This document shows, piece after piece, positions 28,536 to 37,108 of a stretch of 64,000 nt of DNA (position 1 is its first letter; the number at the start of each line of letters is the position of its first letter). The DNA is from Pseudolabrys sp. Root1462 (lineage in GTDB: Bacteria; Pseudomonadota; Alphaproteobacteria; Rhizobiales; Xanthobacteraceae): contig NZ_LMFS01000001.1 in assembly GCF_001426945.1 (NCBI RefSeq), forward strand, positions 2,131,904 through 2,195,903, in the 5' to 3' direction. Position numbers and translations under genes: made by a program. The notes under the pieces were generated by a model. That model made no database searches, was not told the DNA's origin, and worked only from the letters and a program-made list of their open reading frames with translations.

Positions 28536-28614
28536 GGAAGGAGTCGGCTTAGGCGCACGCGTCCTCGCCCCTAGTGCAACCCAGCGGCGCTGATGCGTTA
28601 AGTCGGCTCCTTTC
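28536..28614. repeat. Long imperfect inverted repeat between convergent genes
   Basis: AAGGAGTCGGCTTA (28538-28551) pairs along its full length with TAAGTCGGCTCCTT (28599-28612), with two G-U wobbles in RNA, around a loop of 47 bases. It lies in the 181-base gap between the zinc-ribbon gene and the EAL gene, which converge. It may end both transcripts or belong to a small RNA. Confidence 0.5.
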
Positions 28615-28642
28615 GCTGCGCCCGGTTGCTGCCCGTAAAAAA

Positions 28643-30307
28643 TCAGGCGGCCGCAGCGTCGCGCTCCTGCACCGCGCCTTCGCCCAGCGCATCCATCGCT
28701 TCGACGAGTTTGAGAAACGCGCTACCCGGCAGTGGCGGCGCAAAGACATAGCCCTGCGCCGCGCGGATGCCGATCTCACGCAGATGCATCACCTGTTCGA
28801 AATTCTCGACGCCTTCGGCGATGACGTCCATGCGCATATTGTGCGCCAGATCGACGAGCGTCTCAACGATCGTAGCCGAGTTGCGATCGGTGCCGATCGA
28901 GTCGATGAACATCTTGTCGATCTTGATGATGTCCACGCCCAGCTTGAGCATATAGGAAAGACCGCTGTGGCCGGTACCGACGTCGTCGATGGCGATCCGT
29001 ACACCCAGCCCTTGCAGCGCCGAGACGATCTGACGGGTCACAGCGAAATTCTCGATCGGATCGCGTTCCGTGACCTCCAGCACCAGCTGGGACATCTTGA
29101 TCGGCGACTTGGCGAAGATCGCATAGACGTCCTGAACGACTGCATCGTCCGCGAACAGTTTGCTAGCAAAGTTGAAGGACACCTTCAGGCCCAACCGCTG
29201 CCCGATGGCCGGGCCGATCTCGTCGCTGACGCGCCGCATCAGATCATAGGTCATCGCGCGGATCAGCCCGCTCGACTCGGCCAGCGGTATGAATGAGCCC
29301 GGCAGCACCAGCGAGCCATCGGGCTTCTTCCAGCGCACCAGCACTTCGGCGCCGCGCAACTGGCCGGTCGCGATGTCGACAATGGGCTGGTAGTACGGCA
29401 CGAATTCGCCAGCGGCGAGCGCGCGTTCGATATCGGTCACCGGATTGTCCGGCTCGCGGTGACTGAGAAACGCCACCAACAGCCCCACGATCACGACGAC
29501 GGCGAGCGTGACGAGGAATCCGAGCCATCGGATCTGCCACTGGCGGTGGACCAAAAGCGCCCGCGGCACCATCATCTCAGCGTGGAGCCCGAATTGCTGG
29601 GAATTGCTGTTGCCGATGAACAGATCGCCGGCGTCCGCCTCCGGGCGGTGCCCGATCTCGCCGAGCATCGCGCCATTCCGCGTCTCCATCCGGGCATAGA
29701 TGCCGGAGCTCCGACCGTCTTCGTTTGCACCAGCGAAGGCCCCTGCTGCGTGCGCGTCGAATAGCTCGACCGAGTACTGCGGCAGCAGCAGCATGGTCGG
29801 CACTAACGCCGCGATTTCGTTGGTGCCGTTGGCGACCGGCCGGCGCAGCCGTATCATTCGCTGGCCGGTGCCTACGGTCAGCACGTCGATCGCAAAGCCC
29901 TGACTCTTGGAGAGCGGCTCGCTCGAGTAGACCCGACGGATGGCCATGTCCTCAGCGACATCGGCGGCCTGCGGGCAAATCGAATGCCCGGCACTGTCGA
30001 GAATCGTAATTTCCTTGACTGGCGGTGTTTCGAACGTGGCGCGCTGCATGGCGCTGCGCTCTGCGGCATCACAGGTCCCGATGCCTGCTGCCGCCAGGGC
30101 GTTGAGCGCGTTGGCCGCGAGCGTGAGACGGTATTCGGCCCGCACGATGGCGTTGCGGGCCGACAGCTCGATCTCTTCTTGGCCAATCCGATTGGTGACG
30201 CCACTCAGCCAAAAATTGAAAACGACGAGCGGCACACAGGCAACGAAGACGCCAACCGCAATCGCAACAATGTTTTGACGCGTGAAGCCGCGCGCAAAGA
30301 ATTTCAT
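28643..30307 (-). CDS. Membrane-bound cyclic-di-GMP phosphodiesterase (EAL domain)
   Basis: This protein should hydrolyse cyclic-di-GMP to pGpG and so favour motile over sessile behaviour. The 554-residue product has an N-terminal span (IVAIAVGVFVACVPLVVFNF), a periplasmic sensor of about 200 residues with two Cys (GTCDAAE, SICPQ) reminiscent of the CSS sensor, a second span (FLVTLAVVVIVGLLVAFL), then a cytoplasmic EAL domain. Catalytic motifs look intact: EVLVRW (for EALVRW), NFASK, EVTERD, DDVGTGHS, KIDK, AEGVEN and QGYVF. No GGDEF is present. The ATG at 30307 has GGTGAG upstream; a GTG three codons earlier is possible. Transcribed alone. Confidence 0.92.
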   Translation of the reverse strand: MKFFARGFTRQNIVAIAVGVFVACVPLVVFNFWLSGVTNRIGQEEIELSARNAIVRAEYRLTLAANALNALAAAGIGTCDAAERSAMQRATFETPPVKEITILDSAGHSICPQAADVAEDMAIRRVYSSEPLSKSQGFAIDVLTVGTGQRMIRLRRPVANGTNEIAALVPTMLLLPQYSVELFDAHAAGAFAGANEDGRSSGIYARMETRNGAMLGEIGHRPEADAGDLFIGNSNSQQFGLHAEMMVPRALLVHRQWQIRWLGFLVTLAVVVIVGLLVAFLSHREPDNPVTDIERALAAGEFVPYYQPIVDIATGQLRGAEVLVRWKKPDGSLVLPGSFIPLAESSGLIRAMTYDLMRRVSDEIGPAIGQRLGLKVSFNFASKLFADDAVVQDVYAIFAKSPIKMSQLVLEVTERDPIENFAVTRQIVSALQGLGVRIAIDDVGTGHSGLSYMLKLGVDIIKIDKMFIDSIGTDRNSATIVETLVDLAHNMRMDVIAEGVENFEQVMHLREIGIRAAQGYVFAPPLPGSAFLKLVEAMDALGEGAVQERDAAAA

Positions 30308-30564
30308 CCGTCTCACCGTTCTGGTGTGACCCGCAGTGAGCCATCACGCCGTAAAAGGCGCCTTAAGCCTAAGCCCCCGGATTCATGGAAAAATCGGTCG
30401 CCGTCGCCTCATCGCCCGCATGGTTAACAGCCGGCAAAAATGGAACCTCGCCGGGCATATTAAAATCGCCGGTGCGGTCCTCCCGCACCGTTTTGGGCCG
30501 TCGCAGGGCCGGGCTAGAGTTACCCAGCGTGAGCCGTCATTCGCAGCCGCCCAAGGAGACGCTA

Positions 30565-31488
30565 ATGAGTTTTTTTCCCGGCCAAGACCCGCAAGCGGGC
30601 GACGCCTATAGCTGCGATGCCATCGCCCATGTCGTGGTGCCGCGCACGGTCGATCTCGGCGACGGCTTCGCCGTGCGCCGGGCCCTGCCCTCGGCGCGCT
30701 CGCGCATGGTCGGACCCTTCGTCTTCTTCGATCATTTCGGGCCGGCGGAATTCCGCGCCGGCACCGGCCTCGACGTGCGGCCGCATCCGCACATCGGGCT
30801 ATCAACCGTGACTTATCTGTTCGACGGCGAAATCGTGCATCGTGACAGCCTCGGCACGGCCCTGGCGATCCGCCCCGGCGAGATCAACTGGATGACCGCG
30901 GGACGCGGAATCGTCCACTCCGAGCGCACCGACGGCGCCCTGCGTACCAGCGGCAGCCCAATCCATGGCCTTCAGATGTGGGTGGCGCTGCCTGCGGCGA
31001 GCGAGGAGATCGCGCCTGGCTTCGCCCATCACGATACGGGGGAATTCCCCGTCATCGAGGATGGCGGAAAGACTGTGCGCGTCGTGGTCGGTTCGCTTTA
31101 TGGCGCGGCATCGCCCGTGCCGGTGCTGCACGAGACCATGTTCGGCGATTTCGTGCTCAAGGCCGGCACGTCGGTGCCGATCGATGCGAGCCACGAGGAG
31201 CGCGCGATCTATATTCTCGACGGCATCATCGATATTGCCGGCGACAAATTCGAACCGGGGCGTCTGCTCGTGTTCAAGCCGGGCGACCGCCTCACGGTGA
31301 CAGCGGCGACCGACGCGCATTTCGTGCTCTGCGGCGGCGCGCCGATGGACGGGCCGCGCCACATCTGGTGGAACTTCGTATCGTCGCGCAAGGATCGCAT
31401 CGAGCAGGCCAAGGCCGACTGGAAGGCCGGTCACTTCGACAAGGTGCTCGGCGACGAGATCGAATTCATCCCGCTGCCGGAGAAGTGA
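30565..31488 (+). CDS. Pirin-family protein
   Basis: A 307-residue bicupin. The N-terminal cupin keeps the metal ligands: the two His of RPHPHIGLSTVTYLF, and His/Glu in GRGIVHSERT. Members can be quercetinases or redox-sensing regulators; this one cannot be assigned further. The C-terminal pirin domain follows (LHETMFGDFVLKAGTSVPI, AIYILDGIIDIAGDKF). The ATG at 30565 has AAGGAGA nine bases upstream. It converges with metA. Confidence 0.92.
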   Translation: MSFFPGQDPQAGDAYSCDAIAHVVVPRTVDLGDGFAVRRALPSARSRMVGPFVFFDHFGPAEFRAGTGLDVRPHPHIGLSTVTYLFDGEIVHRDSLGTALAIRPGEINWMTAGRGIVHSERTDGALRTSGSPIHGLQMWVALPAASEEIAPGFAHHDTGEFPVIEDGGKTVRVVVGSLYGAASPVPVLHETMFGDFVLKAGTSVPIDASHEERAIYILDGIIDIAGDKFEPGRLLVFKPGDRLTVTAATDAHFVLCGGAPMDGPRHIWWNFVSSRKDRIEQAKADWKAGHFDKVLGDEIEFIPLPEK

Positions 31489-31515
31489 CAGACGATCGTC
31501 GTGACGCGTTGGTGG

Positions 31516-32478
31516 CTACTCCGCCGCCACCGCGCGTCCGGGCGCATTCCAGTCCGTCGCCTTGGCGCCGATATCGCGCACGTCGAACGGCGTCGTCTGG
31601 TAGATCTGGTTGATCCAGTTGCCGAACAACAGATGGGCGTGGCTCCGCCAGTGGTTGAGCGGCGGCACGTCGGGATTGTCACCCGGGAAATAGTTCTTCG
31701 GCACATCGACGGCGACATTGGACCCGCGATCGCGGAAATACTCGTCCGCCAGCGAGTTACTGTCGTATTCGATGTGGTTGAACATGTGCAGCGCGCGATG
31801 CGCCGGATCGTCGATCAGGCACACGCCTGCCTCGTCGGACTCCATCAGCACCTTCATGCCGCTCTCCGATGGAATATCGGCGCGGCGGACTTCGGTCCAG
31901 CGCGACACCGGAATAGCGAAGTCGTCGGAGAAACCGCGCAGGTAAGGCGAGGTCCGGTCGAGAATGCGGTGGCGATAGACGCCGAACATTTTCTTGTCGA
32001 GCGCGTATTTCGGCATGCCGTAGAAGTGATGGACCGCAGCCTGCGCGCCCCAGCAGATCGTCATCAGGCCGTGAACGTTGGTCTGCGTCCAGTCGAAGAT
32101 GCGTTCCAGCTCGCTCCAGTACGTCACGTCTTCGAACGGCAGCGTCTCAACCGGCGCGCCGGTGACAATGAAGCCGTCGAACTTTTCGTCCCGGACATCT
32201 TCCCAATTGCGATAGAACGAGACGATGTGATCGGCCGAGGTGTTGCGCGGCACGTGCTCGGTCATCTTGACCAGCGTCATCTCGATCTGCAGCGGCGAGG
32301 CTCCGAGCAGACGCGCGAACTGCGTCTCGGTCTTGGCCTTGTTGGGCATCAGGTTGAGCAAACCGATCCGCATCGGCCGGATGTCCTGCCGGACCGCGTC
32401 CTTCTCGAGCATGACGCTGACGCCCTCCGCCTCGAGAATGGAGCGGGCGGGCAGATTATTCGGGATCTTGATCGGCAT
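31516..32478 (-). CDS. metA: Homoserine O-acetyltransferase (MetA fold)
   Basis: MetA activates homoserine for methionine synthesis. The 320-residue product has the catalytic Cys142 (TICWGAQA), His235 and Glu237 (NHIEYD) at exactly family numbering. Position 111 is Glu ([12 protein letters not shown]); Glu111 in this family specifies acetyl-CoA whereas Gly111 specifies succinyl-CoA, so the product should be O-acetylhomoserine despite the common name homoserine O-succinyltransferase. The leader upstream carries a candidate SAM riboswitch (32546-32628), consistent with feedback by S-adenosylmethionine. Confidence 0.94.
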   Translation of the reverse strand: MPIKIPNNLPARSILEAEGVSVMLEKDAVRQDIRPMRIGLLNLMPNKAKTETQFARLLGASPLQIEMTLVKMTEHVPRNTSADHIVSFYRNWEDVRDEKFDGFIVTGAPVETLPFEDVTYWSELERIFDWTQTNVHGLMTICWGAQAAVHHFYGMPKYALDKKMFGVYRHRILDRTSPYLRGFSDDFAIPVSRWTEVRRADIPSESGMKVLMESDEAGVCLIDDPAHRALHMFNHIEYDSNSLADEYFRDRGSNVAVDVPKNYFPGDNPDVPPLNHWRSHAHLLFGNWINQIYQTTPFDVRDIGAKATDWNAPGRAVAAE

Positions 32479-32545
32479 GGTTACGATCGGTCCTCAACCT
32501 CGTGAGCACAACCGACTGTGACTGAGCCCGTTTAGTTGCCGGTTC

Positions 32546-32628
32546 GGCCACATCCTCCCTTTCGGGGAGCGCCACCTTGCTCGGGAAGCAGGTTGGCGTC
32601 GGGCGATGCCCAACTCTTGATGTTGGCC
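32546..32628 (-). promoter_or_regulatory. Candidate SAM riboswitch (SAM-I/SAM-IV clan) in the metA leader
   Basis: Read on the minus strand, the leader folds as a four-way junction. P1 pairs GGCCAACATC with GATGTGGCC (one bulged A). AAGAG follows P1, as in S-box aptamers. P2 is GTTGGGC/GCCCGAC. P3 is GCCAACCTGCT/AGCAAGGTGGC with the asymmetric CAACC...AGGTG core of SAM-I-type aptamers. P4 is CTCCC/GGGAG with a CGAAA loop. It is not the SAM-II type usual for alphaproteobacterial met genes. About 67 bases separate it from the metA ATG, with no U-tract, so control of translation is more likely than termination (inference). I could not run a covariance search. Confidence 0.6.
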
Positions 32629-32632
32629 AATA

Positions 32633-32660
32633 AATATACGCTCGCGGCCCGGTTCGCAAG
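32633..32660 (-). promoter_or_regulatory. Promoter for the metA leader
   Basis: On the minus strand a CTTGCG -35 (32655-32660) and a TATATT -10 (32633-32638) are separated by 16 bases. The expected start falls at about 32626-32628, exactly the first bases of the P1 stem of the candidate riboswitch. That coincidence supports both calls. The remaining 135 bases to the divergent DUF2254 gene hold only G+C-rich sequence with no recognised feature. Confidence 0.55.
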
Positions 32661-32795
32661 CGGCCGAACCGGACCCCCGCAGGGCCGGGCCGGAGGCGCC
32701 CAAACCGGGCGAATACCGTCGCCGGAACGATAACGGGCCGCGCGGGTTCCCCAAGCAACCCGCCCCCGCAATTACTCCTCGAACTGGAGCGCCAT

Positions 32796-34103
32796 TTGAT
32801 CCCGCGCCTGCTGACAATCTGGGACAATATCCGCACCAGCCTGTGGGCTCTGCCTTTGGCCATGGTTGTGATCGCCTCCGGCCTTGCCATCCTGGCGCTC
32901 AACGCCAATCTCGATGTCGGCAACGATCCGGTCTGGTTTCTCTACAGCGGCAGCGCCAGCCAGGCGCCGCAGTTTCTCGGCAATCTGGTCAGCGCCATGA
33001 TTACGATGGCGACCGTAGCCATCTCCATCACGATGGTGGTGCTCACACTGGCCGCGCAGCAACTCGGACCGCGGCTCATCCGCAACTTCATGAGCGACCG
33101 GCAAACGCAGGCATCGCTCGGCCTTTTCGTTTCAACCGTCGTGTACTTGCTCCTCGTGCTGCGCGGTATTTACGGCGACGGCGACCGGGTCGCCAACCTG
33201 GCGATCACGGTCGGCACAGCGCTGGTGCTGGCAAGCATCGCCGGCCTCCTGGTGTTCGTTCATCACCTCGCGCGGGCTATCATAGCCGACAACATCATCG
33301 ATCGTGTCGGGGAGTCGCTGGATCGTGACATCGTCCGTCTGCTGCCGGAAAAGGATGCCGACGGGCCGCGGCCGATACCGGGTGACGATATCCCGAGCGC
33401 CACGGTGCCGCTCGTCTCTGGCGGCTATGTGCAAGCCATCGACATCGATAGCCTGGTGCTCCGCGCTGCCGAAATCAACGCTCTCATCGAACTGCAAATC
33501 CGTGCCGGGCAACATGCGCTGACCGGCTCAGTCCTGGCGCGCGTAACGCCGCGAAACGCGCTCGACAGTCTCGTCGAGCCGGTACAGTCCGCCTTCATCG
33601 TCGGCCGCACCCGAACCGCGGTGCAGGATCTGGAATTCTCCGTGCATCAGTTGGTCGAGGTGGCGCTGCGCGCGCTTTCGCCCGGCATCAACGACCCCTT
33701 CACGGCTATCGCCGTGCTCGACCGGCTCACCCAATCCCTGCGTCTGGCGATGACGCGAGGCGCGGCGCGCTCACGGTTTGCCGATGATCGCAACATTGTC
33801 CGGGTCGTCGCGTCGATCTCGACGTTTCAGGGGCTGACAGACGCAGCATTCAATCAGATCCGCCAGGCAGCCAGCACCAACCCCGCAATTCTGATCCGCA
33901 TGGCCGACAATATCGGTCAACTGCTGCGTCAGGCCGAAGACACACAGGCGCCCGCGCTCGAGAAGCACCTGCGGCTTGTCGTCAATGCCGGCAGCCGCGG
34001 CATCGCGGACGAAGACGACCGCAACGACCTGAAGGCCATCGTCGATGCCGCGCGCCGCACCGCAGCAGACAGCGCAATCCGGCCCGAAGCATTACCGGGC
34101 TAA
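32796..34103 (+). CDS. DUF2254 membrane protein
   Basis: A 435-residue protein with about four N-terminal membrane spans (LWALPLAMVVIASGLAILAL, LVSAMITMATVAISITMVVL, ASLGLFVSTVVYLLLVLRGI and the ALVLASIAGLLVFVHHLA region), then a soluble domain with PLVSGGYVQAIDIDSLV, VGRTRTAVQDLEFSVHQLVE and ALSPGINDPFTAIAVLDRL, characteristic of DUF2254. Function unknown. The start is TTG at 32796 with GGAG upstream; I see no ATG alternative. Its TAA overlaps the TAG of the convergent amidohydrolase gene (CTAA at 34100-34103). Confidence 0.9.
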   Translation: MIPRLLTIWDNIRTSLWALPLAMVVIASGLAILALNANLDVGNDPVWFLYSGSASQAPQFLGNLVSAMITMATVAISITMVVLTLAAQQLGPRLIRNFMSDRQTQASLGLFVSTVVYLLLVLRGIYGDGDRVANLAITVGTALVLASIAGLLVFVHHLARAIIADNIIDRVGESLDRDIVRLLPEKDADGPRPIPGDDIPSATVPLVSGGYVQAIDIDSLVLRAAEINALIELQIRAGQHALTGSVLARVTPRNALDSLVEPVQSAFIVGRTRTAVQDLEFSVHQLVEVALRALSPGINDPFTAIAVLDRLTQSLRLAMTRGAARSRFADDRNIVRVVASISTFQGLTDAAFNQIRQAASTNPAILIRMADNIGQLLRQAEDTQAPALEKHLRLVVNAGSRGIADEDDRNDLKAIVDAARRTAADSAIRPEALPG

Positions 34104-34981
34104 TCGACCTTCACCGCGCCGAACAGCCGCGCCGCGTTGCCCCAGGCAATGCGCTGCGCCTGATCGCGGGGCAGTTGCTTCAGCCAGCCGCGGTATTCGC
34201 TCATGGTGTCGTCATAGGACGCCCAGCGCTCGTTGATCCAGGTGTCGGAACCGAGCAGGAAGCGATCGGAATAATGCGCGAACAGGTCCCGCCATTCGGC
34301 CGTTAGTGCGCGCCCCGGTCCGGTAATGCCGCCCCGGTACGATAACTCGCCCCACAGCGCCGGATATTTGTCGAACAGTTCTGCCACCCGCTGCGGCGGC
34401 GTCGAGAACCCGGTATGCGCCCAGATGATCCGAGCCTTCGGATTGTGCTCGAACAGGATCAGCAGCGCCTCCTCGTCCGAATGCGCGTGCAGATAAAGAT
34501 CGTTGGCCACGGCGAAATCGACGATCTTCTTCACGATCGGATTCCAGGCCGACTTGCCGTAGAGATGGAATTCGCCGATGCCGCGATAATACCCGCGCTT
34601 GTACTCCTGCTCGATGAGATCGATGCTGAGCGGATCGCCGAACCAGGTCTGGATGTCGGCGCGCACGCGGTACGGCCGGATGAACGGCACCACCCACAGC
34701 CCCTGCGCCTTCGCTTCCATCAATTGGTGCGTGCCCTTGTTAGGTCGGCTCGTCGCGAGCACGCCCTTGACGTGATTGCGGCCAAAGACCTCGATCACCT
34801 TGTCGAGCGAATAGAACGGATTGGGCTCCTGATTATAGTGCATGTGGGCATCGAAGATCGGCATCACCGCCGCTTCGCTTGCGCCGATCTGCGCCTGATC
34901 CTGCGCGCGTCCGGGCCGGCTCATCAGCACGAGCCCCGCAAGCGCCAGCGCCGCCAGGAAAATGAGTCGTTCAAACCGCAC
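34100..34981 (-). CDS. Exported amidohydrolase-family protein
   Basis: A 293-residue TIM-barrel metal hydrolase (amidohydrolase_2 type) with a signal peptide ([19 protein letters not shown], cleavage near RAQD), so probably periplasmic. Metal and active-site motifs: FDAHMHYN, GEFHLYGKSAW, LYLHAHSDEEALL, IIWAHTGFSTPP and LLGSDTWINERW. The substrate is unknown. The start is GTG at 34981 with GGGAGGG six bases upstream. Its stop overlaps that of the DUF2254 gene. Confidence 0.88.
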   Translation of the reverse strand: MRFERLIFLAALALAGLVLMSRPGRAQDQAQIGASEAAVMPIFDAHMHYNQEPNPFYSLDKVIEVFGRNHVKGVLATSRPNKGTHQLMEAKAQGLWVVPFIRPYRVRADIQTWFGDPLSIDLIEQEYKRGYYRGIGEFHLYGKSAWNPIVKKIVDFAVANDLYLHAHSDEEALLILFEHNPKARIIWAHTGFSTPPQRVAELFDKYPALWGELSYRGGITGPGRALTAEWRDLFAHYSDRFLLGSDTWINERWASYDDTMSEYRGWLKQLPRDQAQRIAWGNAARLFGAVKVD

Positions 34982-35017
34982 GCATCCCTCCCGAGCACGG
35001 CCAATTTACCATCGGAC

Positions 35018-35083
35018 CGCCCCCGCGAAAGCGGGAACGAACGCGGAAACGGCTGAACGGGAATCTCCGCTTGCGCGGGATAA
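35018..35083. repeat. Palindromic intergenic repeat, copy A
   Basis: GCCCCCGCGAAAGCGGGAAC (from 35018) and CCGCTTGCGCGGGATAA (to 35083) are two GC-rich hairpins in opposite orientation, separated by about 25 bases. The same arrangement occurs at 43387-43466. Such units are common between genes in Bradyrhizobium-type genomes (from memory). It occupies the gap between aspS and the amidohydrolase gene. Confidence 0.7.
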
Positions 35084-35117
35084 GCGGAGTTCAGGTCGAG
35101 GGGCCTGGAAGCGGCCG

Positions 35118-36911
35118 CTATTTCTTCGGCAGATCGAGGCGGATGCTCAGTTCCTTGAGCTGCTTGGGCGTCACTTCCGCCGGCGCGCCCATCATCAGGT
35201 CTTCCGCCTTCTGATTCATCGGGAACAGCACGACCTCGCGCAAGTTCTGCTCGCCAGCCAGCAGCATCACGATACGGTCGATGCCGGGCGCGATGCCGCC
35301 ATGCGGCGGCGCGCCGAGTTCGAAGGCGTGCAGCATGCCGCCGAATTTTTCCTCAAGCACCGTTTCCGGATAGCCGGCGATGGCGAAGGCCTTTTTCATC
35401 ACGTCGGGGCGATGATTACGAATGGCGCCCGACGACAATTCGACGCCGTTGCAGACGATGTCGTACTGGAAAGCCTTGATGGCCAGCAATTTGTCGTTGT
35501 CGCTCGGATCCAGCTTGAGGAAATCCTCGACCGGCATGTTCGGCATTGAGAACGGATTATGGGAGAAGTCGATCTTCTTCTCCTCCTCATTCCACTCGAA
35601 CATCGGAAAGTCGACGATCCAGCACAGATCGAAGCGGTCCTGCGCGATCATGTTCAGTTCTTCGCCAACGCGAGTGCGCGCAAGGCCGGCGAACTTGACG
35701 AAATCCTTCGGCTTTCCGGCGACGAAGAACACTGCATCGCCGACGCCAAGACCCATCTGGTCGGCGATCTGCTTCGTTCGTTCGGGCCCAATGTTCTTGG
35801 CGAGCGGACCAGCGCCGCCCTCCTCGCCCTCGCGCCAGAAGATATAGCCGAGGCCGGGCTGGCCTTCGCCCTGCGCCCACGAATTCATACGATCGCAGAA
35901 GGCGCGGTTGCCGCCGCCCTTGGCCGGGATCGCCCACACGGCGTTGCCCGGCGTCTCGAGAATGCGGGCGAAGATCTTGAAGCCGGATTCCTTGAACGCG
36001 GGACTGACGTCCTGCATCACCACGGGGTTGCGCAGGTCCGGCTTGTCGGAGCCGTATTTCGACATCGCTTCGGCATAGGGGATCATCGGGAATTTCGGCG
36101 TGACCTTCTTGCCCTCGCCGAACTCCTCGAACACGCCCCGGATCACGGGCTCGACGGCATCGAACACGTCCTGCTGCGTGACGAAGCTCATCTCGAGATC
36201 GAGCTGGTAGAACTCGCCCGGCGAGCGGTCGGCGCGCGCGTCCTCGTCACGGAAGCACGGCGCGATCTGGAAGTAGCGGTCGAAGCCGGCGACCATGATC
36301 AACTGCTTGAACTGCTGCGGCGCCTGCGGCAGCGCATAAAATTTGCCCGGATGGATGCGCGACGGCACCAGATAATCGCGCGCGCCTTCCGGCGACGACG
36401 CTGTCAGGATCGGCGTCTGGAATTCGAAAAAGCCGCCGTCCTTCATGCGCTTGCGGATCGAGTCGATGACGCGGCCGCGCAGCATGATGTTGTTGTGCAG
36501 CTTCTCGCGGCGCAGATCGAGGAAGCGATACTTGAGCCGGATTTCTTCTGGATATTCCTGATCGCCGAATACCGGCATCGGCAACTCGCCGGCCGCACTC
36601 AGGACTTCGATCTCGGAGACGTAAACCTCGATCTGGCCGGTCGGCAAATCGGCGTTCTCGGTGCCTTCGGGGCGCTTGCGCACCTTGCCGTCGATGCGGA
36701 TCACCCACTCCGAGCGCAGTTGTTCGGCCTGCTTGAATGCCTTGGAGTCTGGATCGCACACCACCTGGGTCAGGCCGTAATGGTCGCGCAGATCGATGAA
36801 AAGCACGCCGCCATGGTCGCGGATACGGTGGCACCACCCCGACAGGCGCACGTCCTTGCCGATATCCGTCTCGCGCAACGCGCCGCAGGTGTGGGAACGA
36901 TAGCGATGCAT
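35118..36911 (-). CDS. aspS: Aspartyl-tRNA synthetase
   Basis: Class II synthetase charging tRNA(Asp). The 597-residue bacterial-type enzyme has the N-terminal OB fold ([20 protein letters not shown]), motif 2 ([19 protein letters not shown]), the bacterial GAD insert domain, and motif 3 ([17 protein letters not shown]). With GatCAB in the same window it may be the non-discriminating form that also makes Asp-tRNA(Asn); sequence alone cannot settle this. I chose ATG 36911 ([14 protein letters not shown]), the standard start in relatives; an ATG two codons earlier is possible. Confidence 0.96.
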   Translation of the reverse strand: MHRYRSHTCGALRETDIGKDVRLSGWCHRIRDHGGVLFIDLRDHYGLTQVVCDPDSKAFKQAEQLRSEWVIRIDGKVRKRPEGTENADLPTGQIEVYVSEIEVLSAAGELPMPVFGDQEYPEEIRLKYRFLDLRREKLHNNIMLRGRVIDSIRKRMKDGGFFEFQTPILTASSPEGARDYLVPSRIHPGKFYALPQAPQQFKQLIMVAGFDRYFQIAPCFRDEDARADRSPGEFYQLDLEMSFVTQQDVFDAVEPVIRGVFEEFGEGKKVTPKFPMIPYAEAMSKYGSDKPDLRNPVVMQDVSPAFKESGFKIFARILETPGNAVWAIPAKGGGNRAFCDRMNSWAQGEGQPGLGYIFWREGEEGGAGPLAKNIGPERTKQIADQMGLGVGDAVFFVAGKPKDFVKFAGLARTRVGEELNMIAQDRFDLCWIVDFPMFEWNEEEKKIDFSHNPFSMPNMPVEDFLKLDPSDNDKLLAIKAFQYDIVCNGVELSSGAIRNHRPDVMKKAFAIAGYPETVLEEKFGGMLHAFELGAPPHGGIAPGIDRIVMLLAGEQNLREVVLFPMNQKAEDLMMGAPAEVTPKQLKELSIRLDLPKK

Positions 36912-37108
36912 GGTCATTCGGGCGGTTCCGGCAAGCACTTAGGCGAGCGATTCAGGGGTGGGTGGAGGCGCGCGAAAAACGCATGGGGGGTGTCCTTTGT
37001 CAAGGCGAGGGCCTGTTTTGGCGCATAGCTGGCGCAATTCCGGCGATTCCGCGCCTCGACAGACTCGAACCAATCTGCACACTCGGGCCGACAGAGGTAC
37101 CGCGTTCG

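Noticed and set aside
32479-32795. SAM-II riboswitch upstream of metA
   Set aside because: The SAM-II consensus (pseudoknot with the GATAAA and GCTAA elements) is not found. The leader instead folds like a SAM-I/IV-type junction.
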